Shown here: in pieces, positions 1 through 10,494 of the stretch
Layout: the number at the start of each line of letters is the position of its first letter
Numbering within the stretch: the first letter of the stretch is position 1
Assembly: GCA_037074615.1 (NCBI GenBank)
Contig: CM073518.1
Coordinates: 15,948,501 to 16,012,500 of the forward strand
Reading direction: 5' to 3'
DNA: 64,000 nucleotides
Source of the DNA: Leucaena leucocephala
Lineage: Eukaryota; Streptophyta; Magnoliopsida; Fabales; Fabaceae
Made by a program: the position numbers and the translations under genes
Notes under the pieces: model-generated
What the model was told of the DNA's origin: nothing
The model's database searches: none
What the model saw: only the letters and a program-made list of their open reading frames with translations

Positions 1-50
1 TGGAAAATTTCTAAAGTTTATTTCCGCTGCGTGTCTTCCAATTCCTTACA
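1..50 (+). mobile_element. Copia LTR tip, cut by window edge
   Basis: The first 50 bases are the reverse complement of the terminal 50 bases of the copia LTR found in full at 3897, 26381, 33429 and 38956, with a few mismatches, and end in CA as an LTR should. The parent element therefore lies in the opposite orientation to the other four copies. No primer-binding site follows the LTR end, so this is either a 3' LTR or a solo LTR. The rest is outside the window. Confidence 0.8.
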
Positions 51-828
51 GTTTAGTCATTATGGCATCTAGATGTTGTTTGCATTTAGCTTGAGCCTTA
101 CAACTTTCATCTTTAGATTTGCATTGTTCTTTAGCAGCCTTGCAAAAAGCTTTATGTTCTTCTTCAGCTTTGCGACATCTTTCTGCATTTCTGTAATTCC
201 TTTCAACTTTAATTGGGAAGAAGTTACAGTCTATATCTTGATAACACTTTTCTTCCTTGTATCAGCAAATATTTTAGAAATTGGTCCCTAATCAAATCGA
301 GTGATACAAGTGATGCCAAAGCATAGATGCAAGATGCAAAGCTCAGTAATCACTAATGTAGTAAGATTTCATATATGAGCTTTTAAACAAATAAATTGCT
401 ACAAAAACCAAAATGTAGCTTAACCAAAGTTGATTGTCTTATGACATCTAATCACTGCAAACAAAGTAATAGAGAACCAACAAATTTAGAATTCCACTAA
501 TAGCAGCAAAAGTCACTTCCATAACGGCTTTCTTTCTAATTTTCTAAATTACAAACAAGTTTTGAAACAATTTTCTTTATTTGAGTTTCTTGAAAATTTT
601 CCTTTATGGTTACTCCAAAAGTAACAAAAAGTAATACAAAACCAGTAACGAAAAGAAAACAAGAGGATGGTGATTAAATAAACCACTTAAAAAATCTAAA
701 AAAGTTACAGACAAAATAGGACAAGAGGAGCATGCAAATGAAGAAATTTTTACCAAAGATCGAACGCGAGTAAGGGAGAAAGCAGCCAATGAAAGTAGAT
801 GATGAAGAAAACAATGAGCAGGATCCAT
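46..828 (-). CDS. Possible small two-exon gene, unknown function
   Basis: Candidate gene only. Exon 1 (828 down to 754, 25 codons; an in-frame upstream ATG lies at 855) ends at a GTAAAAAT donor. Exon 2 (255 down to 46, 69 codons plus stop) follows a CAAG acceptor, and the phase is kept. The exon 2 product is very rich in Lys, Glu, Ala and Cys, with cysteines spaced 5 to 10 residues apart and a run such as CRKAEEEHKAFC. The N-terminus is hydrophobic. The last Leu codon and the TAA stop fall on the tip of the copia LTR at 1-50, so the original C-terminus may have been lost. I do not recognise the family. It may also be a decayed gene or chance open reading. Confidence 0.25.
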
Positions 829-1415
829 ATAGACACCAACAACAGAAGAAAACAAACTGTGAAGGCAAATATCGGTGGCTAAGCTTTGATAGATAAGAAT
901 AGTATAATGGAGTGAGTAGGGTTTAGAGGTGAACGATTGGAGTTTTCTTTTTTAATTTTTTGATATGGGCAAAGATGGAATATCATAAAATATATGAGGA
1001 CAAATTAGTCACAAAATTTGGCTCCCTTCCAAAAATCCCAATTTGGAGGGGACCAAAATAAAGGCTGAGGAGGGGAGGGGAGGGGAAAGGACACTGAATT
1101 TTGGCTCCCTTCCCCTTCAAAAATTTTAACCAAAAGAGGGTAGGGCATTAATTATGCTCCATTTCCCTTCCCTGCGCTCAAACCAAACAAGCCCTAAGTG
1201 TTTGTCTAGGGATTGCTTCAATTACAATAGCTTAGTGAAGTGAACATAAACTAAAAAAATATTATTTTAATAGGAATTGATAGGCTTAATAGGAATTGAA
1301 TCTAAAGGAGCCTGGGCCTAGCTTGATAACAAAAACAAGCATTTTAAATAGCCTAAGCTTAGTCCTATTTTAAAACAGGCCATGCCAGGCTATAGGCTCT
1401 TGACAGGCCGCTTAG
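829..1415. other. Intergenic DNA, no gene seen
   Basis: AT-rich sequence with a purine-rich stretch near 1060-1095 (repeated GGGGA) and a twice-repeated GGCTCCCTTCC motif near 1020 and 1100. No coding capacity or RNA gene is recognised. Confidence 0.5.
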
Positions 1416-1431
1416 CCTGTTTTCACCCCTA
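1416..1431 (-). repeat. One-ended hAT-type terminus
   Basis: Read on the minus strand from 1431, the sequence starts TAGGGGTGAAAACAGGC, a typical hAT transposon end, followed by further GC-rich subterminal sequence to about 1310. No matching opposite end was found, so this looks like a truncated non-autonomous copy. Confidence 0.4.
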
Positions 1432-1463
1432 ATCAGAAGCATCATATTATAAAACTACAAAAA

Positions 1464-1600
1464 TGTTAGTTTAGGTAGAAATACCCAAGATGGGGGTGAA
1501 TTGGGTATTTTAAAAAAATTTAACTGAACACTAAATGTCAATAGAAGAAAATAATATGGTCAATAAATAAGAAGATAGGAAAGATTTCACTAAGGGGATA
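1464..1600 (-). repeat. 3' LTR remnant of SIRE-like element
   Basis: About 135 bp closely matching the start of the 6271 LTR: TGTTAGTTTAGG, a conserved GGGGTGAATTGGGT block, and AAGATTTCACTAAGGGG. Homology stops near 1600, where decayed integrase sequence follows directly. Confidence 0.8.
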
Positions 1601-2967
1601 TGCTTTACTATGATTAGAATAACCAAGAAAAATACCCTCATCAGATTTGGGATTGAATTTACCTAGGTTATCTTTGTTGTTATTGTGGATGAAGCATTTG
1701 CTCCCGAATATCCTCAGGTGTGTAAGATTTGGTTTGTGTCATTTGTAGAGTTCATATGGTGTCTTGTTAAGTATTAGTCTGATGTATGCTCGGTTGCATA
1801 TATAACATGTTGTGTTCATAGCCTCTGCCTAGAATACTTGTGAGACAACCTTGTCATTGAGCATTACTCTAGCCATGTCTATGAGAACTCTGTTCTTTCT
1901 TTCAACAACTCTATTTTGTTGTGGCATTCTTGGTGTACAGAAGTTGTGATCAATTCCATGGTTATCACATAATTCAGCAAAATCATTGTTTTCAAATTCT
2001 CCTCCGTGAGCAATCCTAATAGACACAATAGATATACCTTTCTCATTTTGTACCTTTTTGGCAAACATAACAAACACATTAAAAGTTTCATTTTTAGAGG
2101 AAAGATATAAAGTCCAAGTAAATCTTGAATAATCATCAACTATTACTAAAGCATATAAATTTCCCCCAAAACTTTTAAGTCTTGATGGACCAACCAAATC
2201 TATATGAAGTAATTGGAGTGGTCTTTCAGACGATATCAATTTCAGGTTTAACTTCAGGTAAACCAACTACTAAATCCTTTTTAACCAATTTTGAAAGCTG
2301 ATGCATGTTTACATGAGCTAGTCTTTTGTGCCATCAGATTTGCTTAGAAAATAATTTTCAAGTGAATTTGAATTAATAGAAATTGTATGCAGTTATCATC
2401 CCTTGGAGTATGAAGTTTTGTCTTCAAGCTGACTTTGTTGATTGGGAGATCTTGCTTGCTTACTATTATGCATTCTTTTGAATAAAAAAATAATCCAATT
2501 GTCTTTGTCGGTAATTTGACTTACACTAAAGAGATGATGACATAATCCTTCCACGTAGTATACATCTTCCACTTTCACTCCTTCTTTATTGCCTACTTCT
2601 CCAATTCTAGAATTCTTTCCAGATTAGTTTCCTTCAAAACTTACTTTGCCTCCTTCCTTATGATAAAGTCTAAGAAACTTTTCTGTATCTCTAGTCATGT
2701 GTCTAGAACATCCACTATCAATGTCTCATTTTCTAGATCTTTTTTTGGATGCTTTCTGACAGACCTTCAACAAAATCATTTAACTTTAGGTACCCAGACT
2801 TTCTTGGGTCCTTTTATGTTAGTTTGGATTACCTTAGGTACATAAGTACCTTTAGGTACCCATTTTATTGTGTCGTAGGGTCCATTCTTCTTGTGATAAC
2901 AAGAGGCAGTGGAGTAACCCTTACGGTTGCAATATGGACATTGAGCAAATATATTTGAAGTATGCAC
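1601..2967 (-). pseudogene. SIRE-like pol remnant: protease and integrase
   Basis: Read on the minus strand, successive fragments give a second Cys/His knuckle (CPYCNRKGYSTASC, near 2940), a protease active-site-like DSGCSRHMT near 2720, a pre-integrase stretch (VEDVYYVEGL, 2578 downward) and the integrase core at 2266-1829. The core shows HIDLVGPS and VDDYSRFTW; the second catalytic region is IRIAHGGEFEN, where the family usually has SDxGxEF, so that Asp is lost; PQQNRVVERKNR follows with the Glu. The integrase tail, still recognisable by AYIR and TPYELYK, continues to about 1620 with stops. Several frameshifts and stops separate the pieces. No reverse transcriptase follows. Confidence 0.8.
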
Positions 2968-2995
2968 AAAGTGTTTAAAATAATGCAGGTATAAT

Positions 2996-3896
2996 TTATT
3001 TCCTAATTTTTTTCTTTCCTTTCTGTTTATCTAAGTTGGGATCATATCCTATTCTAGATTTATGAGATACACATATCTGATTTCCTAGTAAAATATTGAG
3101 CATTTCACTACTTTTAGTGAATTTTTTTAGATTCTTGGTTAACTCTTTGTTTTTCTTTTCAAAACCTTCACAATTTGTACATTTTGATATAATCTCATAT
3201 GTTGTATTTTCCTTTTCTAACCTCCTAATCTTCTTTTTAGAGATTACTAATTCCTTTGTTAATTTGATAAATTCATAGTATAATTCATTATATTCAGAAA
3301 GTAATTCATCGTAAGTAGATTCAATATTTATTACCTCCTCTGTCTCAGACTTGTGTTCTTCTTGAGCAACTAGACAAATATTTGCCTTTTCTTCATTGTC
3401 ACTGTCTTCCCCTTCTGATGAACTTTCTCCCCAAATTAATGAGACGAATGCTCTCCTTTTTTGGAACTTTTCTTTCTTCTTCTCTTTATCTCTCCTAGAA
3501 AGTTGAGGACATTCTAACTTGAAATGTCCCAGCATTTTACATTCAAATAGATGATATGATCTTTATGTTCTTTTGATGAAGAAGCCCTCTTCGATTGGAA
3601 TCTCCTAGTTGCTTGATTTTGGTAGAATTTTTTTATTCTTTGTACTAAGAGACCCATATCATCATTTTCCAATTCTTCATCATTATCACTTTATTCAGCT
3701 TTGAGAGCAATTCCTTTTCTACTCTTTTCTTTTTCTTTGATATCTTTCTTATATTTCTGTTTGCTCTCATATTCGGCCAAGCTTCCAAACAGCACAGTGA
3801 CAGACTTCATGGATTCTCCTTTAGCAGTAACCTTCGGCTCCCATTCTTTAGTAAGACCATCAAGTATCTTGCGTACTTGATATCTTGAACTATATG
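2996..3896 (-). pseudogene. SIRE-like gag, C-terminal part
   Basis: Minus-strand gag remnant downstream of the solo LTR insertion. The stretch from 3895 to 3691 encodes the end of the UBN2-type gag domain (RKILDGLTKEWEPKVTA), rich in Lys and Glu. After a frame break, 3535-2996 encodes the distal half of a zinc knuckle (GHFKLECPQL) and a long charged region with predicted helical, coiled-coil character (repeated E/K-rich heptads), as in SIRE/Maximus gag. Joining this to 5746-6165 restores the order of the gag domain, so the intervening LTR is a later insertion. Confidence 0.8.
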
Positions 3897-5745
3897 TGAA
3901 GGGAATTGGAAGACACGCAGCGGAAATTAACTTTAAAAATTTTTCCATTCCCAGCCAGGATCTACCGAATGTGTTTAAGTCAAGGAGAAAGAAGTGTTAC
4001 CTTCGGTTTCAAGCTTTGGTCGCGACCTCAGTGTCCACTAGTCGCGACTCTTCGCCTCTGGAACCTTTTAGTCGCGACCTCCTCTACTTCTCGTCGCGAC
4101 CTGACGTCTCTGGAGCTTGTAGTCGCAACCTCGTCAGCTTCAAGTCGCGACCTACCTCTTCTTTTCGGATTTCTGACGTTCAGATGCCCGTATGGTCGCG
4201 ACCTCAGCGTGTTCTGGTCGCGACCTGTCTTCGTGTCTGGTTCGATCACAAGAAGTCGACAGCTCAGATCGGCTTCCTCTACCGGTATCCACACGAACAG
4301 CGTTCCAATCCCGAATGACGTGCTAGCGCCTCTTGTCCCTCTAGGGCTTTCTAGAGATTCCGTCCTTACCGTCTCTATCTCGGCAGTTTCTTATGTGTAA
4401 ACCTTTTGCACTCTCCCTGCCCCCTCTTCTCACGTCTGAATGTGTGTGTAGAGATGTGTAGAACCCTAGCCCCTAATGTCAAATATATAGGAAGCTATCG
4501 GGCTTCTAATAGGGCCGGGCTTCAGAATTAATCTTATATTAATTCTAAAATTAATACAATATCATATATTGCATAATTTAATAAGAAACTAATTAAATAA
4601 ATATGGTTTATATTAAATCCGTCCCACAGATTTAATTCACCTATTTATTTAATTTAAAATAAAGATAAGACGGAATTATATTTGATTTATTCTTATAAAT
4701 CAAATTTGAGATATCTTATCAATTTGAATTTCAAATTCAAATAGATCATATCCATTTAAATTCAAATTCAAAAGTGATAGAGATTTAATTTATCCTTATA
4801 AATTAAATCTTACAAATATCTCTTATATTATATATAATATATATATACTGATTTATATATATATAAAATATATATCCACCCTAGATCATTCATTGAATCT
4901 AGACATTTCTTAGATTCAATGAATCTGGACATCATAGCTCGCATTGGGCTGTTTTGTGTGCGACCCTGTAGGCCCATATGAAGTTGGCAGTGGCCCAGTT
5001 ACTATACTGACCCACAAGTCGTAAGCGGTCTCTAGCAAGGCATTACGACTACCCAAAACATATGAGGATCGATAAACGATGTAACCTTTCATACAACCAT
5101 ATCACGTCCCTTTTGTCACATGATATTTCGGTCAAGGATGAGGCATGGAGAACGTCATCCTCCTTTCCTGACCATTACTTTCTCGATCCCTGAGTAGTCT
5201 GAATATAGAAATGGAACTACCCTTCCATTCCAGTATGGCCATACATTTCTCAGACTCACTCATCGAGGGGCCCAGTAATATCTCTCTACGAATGTGAGGG
5301 ACAAATTCCATCTTGACCATTCACATTCCTCCGCATGAAAAACCACTAAGCCCGAGCATAGCCTTTATGATCACTCGGTCAAAAGTGACTTTTGACTAGG
5401 TCAAAGCTGAGCGTTTGTCATGTAGGAATCCATGATGATCTCAGGTCAAAGGGCATAGTGACATGGCTTGTATATGAGAGAAACTTATGACTTAACCCAT
5501 GCAGCTCTCTCATAGCGGGTCGATCCAACACCCTGTACTCTTACATGTGCTTATGACTTTGATTTATATCTCTATATATCTTCAAAGTCATACTGGTCTT
5601 ATTTCATCTCTGCTCCCGCATAGATGACCGACCAGGGACATTTAGGATAAAATCACTAGTTATCCAAGGATGGTCATCATAGTAAACATGCAAATAATAT
5701 GATAACATGATACCATGATTGGCCCCTAGGGCACAATTTCCAACA
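3897..5745 (-). mobile_element. Copia solo LTR, 1849 bp, TSD ATATG
   Basis: A complete LTR of the same family as the element at 26381-35305, without internal domain. Read on the plus strand it runs from TGAAGGGAATTGG to AATTTCCAACA; in transcription sense it begins TGTTGGAAATTG. The 5-bp target duplication ATATG is perfect at 3892-3896 and 5746-5750. It carries seven exact GTCGCGAC palindromes and one degenerate copy between 4019 and 4224, and an AT-rich TATA-type stretch near 4830-4875. A solo LTR with a perfect target duplication is the expected product of recombination between the two LTRs of one element. Confidence 0.97.
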
Positions 5746-6165
5746 ATATGATTGCCCAAGAGCCGTTAAATTATTGATTAGGTGTTGAAACCTAACTTCC
5801 ATATCCCAGATGCTTTCTCTGTTTGTCATTCTGAATAGCTCAAACTCAGTTTTGAGAGTATTGACTCTACTTTCTTTTACTCTAGAGGTTCCTTCATGAG
5901 CGACTTCAAGTGCTTCCCACATCTCCCTCGTTGTTTCTAGGCTGGACATTTAGAAATACTCCTTTTAACTTAAGGCACATGTTATGATGTTGATTGCCTT
6001 GTCGTTAAGTAATATCAATTTTTTGTCATCTTTGTTGAACTCGCTTTGGTGCTTTGGAATTGTAACTTTGTTGACGATTTTAGTTGGAATGTAGTTTCCA
6101 TCTTCTATCACATCCCATAGCCTATACTCGGAAGCTTTGATAAAAGTCTTTATCCTCATTTTCTA
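5746..6165 (-). pseudogene. SIRE-like gag, N-terminal part
   Basis: Minus-strand remnant of the gag start. From about 6160 it shows FIKASEYRLWDVIEDGNYIP, typical of the N-terminal DUF4219/UBN2 gag region of SIRE-like elements. After a stop, the next frame gives TREMWEALEVAHEGTSRVKE and MEVRFQHLINNLTALGQSY, ending where the solo LTR begins. The reading continues on the far side at 3895. Confidence 0.8.
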
Positions 6166-6253
6166 GAATGTAAAATTTTCTCCGTTGAATCCTGGAGGTT
6201 TAGTTGTGGACCTTCCTTCTGGTAGAACACTATCTCCAAAATTTTCTAAGAGA

Positions 6254-6268
6254 CCTACTCTGATACCA
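6254..6268 (-). promoter_or_regulatory. Primer-binding site, tRNA-iMet type
   Basis: On the minus strand TGGTATCAGAGTAGG lies two bases downstream of the 5' LTR end. It complements the 3' end of plant initiator tRNA-Met, the usual primer for copia elements. This fixes the element's orientation. Confidence 0.85.
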
Positions 6269-6270
6269 AA

Positions 6271-7932
6271 TGTTAGTTTAGGCAGAAACATCCAAAATAG
6301 GGGTGAATTGGGTGTTTTAAAAAAAAATTAACTAAAAACTAAAGGTCAACAGAAAAAAATATGCTCAATAAATAAGAAGATGGGAAAGATTTCACTAAGG
6401 GGATGCAAATCAATTTATACTGGTTCAGACTAAATTCTTGTCCTACGACCAGTCCTCAAACACCTTCTGAGATTTTTTACTATTTCCAAGATCACAATGG
6501 GCTCTTGGTGCCTTCAGTACAGCAATTGATTCTCTCAATTACTCCCCCTTACTCCCCCGTAAGGTTATGATCCCAACTTAAGAGAACTGATCTCTTAAGT
6601 TGACAGAATGGAAAAAGAGTTTTTACAATCTCTCTCAATAAGCAAAGATAATGTTACACACTGAAGCTCAATGTTTCTAAAATTGTACTAAGAATGAAGA
6701 ATAACTGACAATGCAATAAATTTGGAAATTGTTGTATCAGTTTGTTGGTTGTTGTCTTCATTTAATGCGGAGAATAGCATTTACTTCAGTTGTAGCAGTT
6801 AGACTTTGATTTGTTACCGTTGAAGTGAAGGCATGGTTGGTCGTTGACAAGTAGGTGAGCATTTAATGCATTGTCGAAAGTAGAAAGTTCTTGTTACGTA
6901 GCCTTTATCATTTCGATTTTGTAGCCTTTTCTGAATATACTCAAATAGAAGATCCATTAGTTGTTGAAGCGTTAATCTGAGTATAAGGTACATGACTTGT
7001 TATTTAAAAGATGGACTAGTTCACAATTAAATTCAGATAGTTCTTATTTTTAAAGAAGCTATATGTTGTATTAATGATTACCCAATCGATTAAAACTTAG
7101 TTAATATGAGATAGAAAAATAGAGCATCGTGGTTATCAAATTGTTCAACCATATATAAATTTCTCAAAGGGGCTAACATGAAGAATAATGAGAAACATGG
7201 ATAAATTATTACATGAATGCGTCATATGAAGACAAAATCAGTTTTAGCATTTAAAACAAAGATATATTGAAAGTTTCTGAAGGTTTCTGAATTAATCGAA
7301 CAATTAATCGATTAATGTTTCTGGAAGATTTGAAATAAAAAAATTTCAACTCATGTTAATCGAACAGTTAATCTGTTAATAAAAATTAATCGATTAACCA
7401 ATCAATTAATTGGTTTATATTTAAATTTCACAAAACTAAAACTTCACTGATTAATCGAACAATTAACAGATTAATATAAATTAATCAATTAACCAATCGA
7501 TTAATAGTAATATATTTGTTCAAGAAAAAATCTATTTTTAATACACTAGTCGATTAACTAATCGATTAATTGACTCATTAACTTACTTCTAGAAAGCAAG
7601 CTGTCGACATTAATCGATTAATCAATCAATTAATTGGATTATTAACAACAAATAGAAAGAAATCTTTCTACATTAATGGATTAACTAATCGATTAATTAA
7701 TTTTTTTTTGTAAAACAGAAGGCTGCCTTTTGAATTAATCTATCATCCAATCGATTAATTGACATTAATCGATTAACTCTACTAACTTCTTAATTTAACT
7801 TCATTTGCTCAAAAACACATTTTCATTTATTCTTTTAACAATATTTAATCACAGAAACACTTCTTAGATTATAGAAGTGGTATTATTGATTTTTTTTATA
7901 TATTTGACATCATCAAAACATATTTTTTAACA
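6271..7932 (-). repeat. 5' LTR of SIRE-like element
   Basis: A 1662-bp LTR bounded by the primer-binding site on one side. On the other side, in transcription sense, it starts TGTTAAAAAATATGTTTTGA, matching the start of the plus-strand LTR at 59925. It contains a dense array of TTAATCGATTAAT-type motifs. Confidence 0.85.
7290..7790. repeat. Array of AATCGATT palindromes in LTR
   Basis: About 500 bp packed with exact and degenerate copies of the palindrome TTAATCGATTAA, often as close pairs (for example CGATTAACTAATCGATTAAT). The homologous LTR at 59925-61598 has a matching array at about 60125-60560. Confidence 0.85.
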
Positions 7933-7944
7933 AAAAATACATAT

Positions 7945-8230
7945 GCATTTTTTTGTCAAGTGCGCCTAACACTATATGTTTTTTGGAGTAAAAATACTTA
8001 CAAACACTTAAAATTGGAGTAAAAATACCAGAACTGTTAAAGAAGGATGATGAACATTATTTTTTGTGGGGCCTATACTATTAAAAAACATGGGTAAATG
8101 TGCAAAAACATGCAAGCACTTTTTCTAAAAGTATACCTAATACCATAGGTTTTTCAGAAGTGCAAAAGTACCTATAAACATTTAAAATTAGAGCAAAAAT
8201 ATCATAAATGTTAAAGTATATTAACCTTAG
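7945..8230. repeat. Direct repeat, period about 175 bp
   Basis: Two diverged tandem units. Both contain CCTAA(C/T)AC(T/C)ATA followed by an ACTTAAAATTGGAGTAAAAATA-like stretch (near 7968-8040 and 8143-8215). No coding potential is evident. Confidence 0.5.
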
Positions 8231-8340
8231 TCTATTACAACATAAAAGAACCAAAATACCAGCGCGGCTTTTCTCCTTTGCCAAAGCATAAAAAAAAACT
8301 GATTTGCTAACACTCACTAATTTTTCTCAATTTAAAGTAA

Positions 8341-8635
8341 TTTCCGATCCTAAATATAAGAACTAAACAAAGTGTTCATTTTGATCCTAAATATAAAATC
8401 TCAATCTATTTTGTCATCTAATTAAATTTATAATATTTTCCTAAAGTATCCATATTGAATGCACATATGAATGGGGTTTCCATCAAAAGTGATTCCAATA
8501 CACATTATTAAAGAGGATATTACTCTTACATTAAAAATAAGAAGTAGTATTAGTTTCTATACTCATACTTTATGATTCTTATATTTAAGACAAAAATGAA
8601 CAATTTGTCTAGCTCTTATATTTAGAACCAAAGGA
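8341..8635. mobile_element. MITE with about 55-bp terminal inverted repeats
   Basis: The left end (CTAAATATAAGAACTAAACA, from about 8350) is matched in inverted form by the right end (8577-8632), including an internal GTTCATTTT block and a second CTAAATATAA copy. The CTAAATATAAG core recalls Stowaway-type plant MITEs. The exact ends and TA duplication are not certain. Confidence 0.65.
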
Positions 8636-8760
8636 TAATTATAACTAAGAAAAATTAGCGATTGTTATAAAATTAATTTTTAAAAATAATAAAATTAATT
8701 ATCTCAAAGAATGGCTCTTTTCATTTTTTTTATTTTATACTTTTGCCTTGAAATATAGAT

Positions 8761-8840
8761 TGAAGGAGGAAGGAGAAAGGAGGAAGGGGGCAGGAGGAAG
8801 GAGCAGCCTTTAAATAAAAGGAGGAAGAGTAATGGAGGGT
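8761..8840. repeat. Purine-rich GGAGGAA tract
   Basis: A plus-strand purine run of repeated GGAGGAAGG-type units, interrupted once near 8800-8815. Low complexity; no gene seen between 8640 and 8960. Confidence 0.5.
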
Positions 8841-9122
8841 AGAGCTAGTAATATGGGTTGGGCATGTGAGCCTAAATTTTAAAGCAAGTCTTTTTTACCC
8901 GCACTCGCCTATCCTGTAACTGTAACGGCCCAAAGGTTGGCAAGTTAGCCTCCTTATTTTTTAAGGGGAAATCCCCAGAAAATACCTTTTTAATTCTAAA
9001 ATTCCAAAAGGAGTATATTAATATGTAAAATGATAGATTGATCATAAGTACAGATTTCAAAATTTAGGGGAAAAGAAGAAATTGACCCTAAAAGTGTTTT
9101 AAGAAAAAGACAAAATTAGGTC

Positions 9123-9450
9123 AATTACTACTCGTGTAATAGATTAACAATTTTTATAATAATTTTGACCACCATAATGAAGATATTTACTACTCTATTT
9201 AATAACTTATCTGCAAGTAAGTACTTGTGTTAATTACTACTCATGTAATGGGATTAACAACTTTTGTAATAATTTTAACCACCTCAATAAAGATATTTAT
9301 TACTCTCTTTAACAATTTAGTTGCAAGTAAGTACTTGAGTAAATTACTACTCGTGTAATGGGATTGACAACATTTGTAATGATTTTGACTACCTTAGTGA
9401 AGATATTTATTATTCTCTTTAACAACTTAGTTACAAGTATTTACTTCTTA
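9123..9450. repeat. 110-bp tandem repeat, three units
   Basis: Units begin with AATTACTACTCGTGTAAT at 9123, 9232 and 9342, giving periods of 109 and 110 bp. Each continues with a GATTAACAA, TTTGTAATAATTTT and GAAGATATTTA pattern. The array forms the core of the long-TIR MITE. Confidence 0.85.
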
Positions 9451-9571
9451 AAACACTTTCAAGGACAATTTCGTCTTTTCCACAAAATTTTGAAATTCCA
9501 GATTAGTACTTGTGACCAATCTGTGCTTTTATATATTATGATACTCTTTTTAGAATTTTAGAATTGAAAAG

Positions 9572-10465
9572 TAGGGTTGTTCACCGCTATCTTGACCCGG
9601 GTGTCCCGAACATGTCCCGGTGATTTTGGGTCGGGAACAAGAGTAAGTCTCAGGACAGGACGGGTCTCGGAATGACCCTCGGGACGTCCCGTCCCATCCC
9701 CGAGTGTTTTTCAATCCATTTTTTTTTTCAATTGATGACCAGAGACGTTCTTCACACATTCCTCCTCAGTTCTTTGATCCTAATATAGAAAATCCTTCGC
9801 CATCCTGCCTCTTTCACCTCAAGGCACCTTCCTTTTTCACATCCCTCCATCGTTCTCATTGTCTTACTCAGTCATCAATCAATCAATCAATCATCCCTCC
9901 TCCATTTCCGTTGGTCCATATTTTTTGCAAATCCGAAGCTTGCAATTTCATAACAAAAATATGGGGAAGATGAGTTTCAAACTGTCGAACCCTTTCGATC
10001 TAGAGATGAAACCATGGGTTCAGGTTGAAGAAGTGAGGGAGAGTGGTTTTGGAGACAACAACGAAGTTTAAGGGTGAAGGAATGTTGGTTAAAGACAAAA
10101 TTGTGGGTTCAGGTCGTCGCCAACGAAGACAAACTTCAGAAACGTCGTTTGCAAATTGTAGTGAGAGAAGAGAGCTAGGTTGACGATAGGGTTAAAGGAG
10201 ATCACCATCGAAGGTTGTTAGAGATCGCCGTCATGGGTTGCTGGAGCTTTCTGTCGCCGATTGCTGGAGGTTGCTGTCATCGGTTGCTGGAGGTCACTGT
10301 CGTGGGTTGTTTATAAGTGATGAGCCGATGGAGTTGCAAACTACATCTTATCCAGGAATTCTCATCCCGTCCCGGTTAGGGGACCTAAAACACGTCCCGC
10401 CCCATCCTCAAGATGAGACACAGGATAAGGATATCCTAATCCCGACCCGTCCATGAACACCTTTA
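9572..10465. mobile_element. Non-autonomous hAT element with gene-like interior
   Basis: The ends are TAGGGTTGTTCA (left) and, inverted, TAAAGGTGTTCA (right). They are flanked by the near-identical 8-bp duplications TTGAAAAG (9564-9571) and TTAAAAAG (10466-10473), as hAT transposons make. GC-rich subterminal regions with repeated CGGGACGGG-like words lie at both ends. There is no transposase. The interior holds TC-rich leader-like sequence, a (TCAA)n microsatellite near 9873, a short ORF from 9961 to 10071 (starts MGKMSFKLSNPFDLEMKPWV) and imperfect GTTGCTGGAG repeats near 10235-10305. The interior may be a captured host fragment, but the source is not recognised. Confidence 0.75.
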
Positions 10466-10494
10466 TTAAAAAGGTATCTTATGGGGATTTACCC

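Larger units (their letters stand above)
1464..7932 (-). mobile_element. Decayed SIRE-like Ty1/copia element
   Basis: A minus-strand LTR retrotransposon. It has a nearly full 5' LTR (6271-7932), a tRNA-iMet-type primer-binding site (6254-6268), broken gag, protease and integrase remnants, and a short 3' LTR remnant (1464 to about 1600). Reverse transcriptase and RNase H are missing, so a deletion joins the integrase end to the 3' LTR remnant. Five A residues flank both ends (1459-1463 and 7933-7937), consistent with a 5-bp target duplication but of low information. A copia solo LTR (3897-5745) splits gag. The same family occurs in plus orientation at 36893-61598. Confidence 0.85.
8965..10494. 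mobile_element. Long-TIR MITE split by a hAT insertion
   Basis: The left arm (8965 to about 9110) begins GGGGAAATCCCCAGAAAATA. Its inverted match is in two parts, about 9440-9563 and 10474-10494, on either side of a hAT insertion. Removing the insertion gives an element of about 630 bp with TIRs of roughly 145 bp around a 110-bp tandem repeat. Long TIRs and GGGGAAATCCCC ends fit a Mutator-like MITE. The flanks are T/A runs, so the target duplication cannot be fixed. Confidence 0.7.

Noticed and set aside
3896..4400. Overlapping open frames of 140-184 codons repeated at 3.9, 26.4, 33.4 and 39 kb
   Set aside because: They lie inside the copia LTR, on the strand opposite to element transcription, and recur only because the LTR recurs. 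GC-rich array sequence keeps several frames open at once.
5132..5320. Minus-strand frame MVKMEFVPHIRREILLGPSM, repeated at 27.5, 34.6 and 40.1 kb
   Set aside because: It lies in the LTR U3 region, upstream of the predicted promoter, and its C-terminal frame differs between copies.
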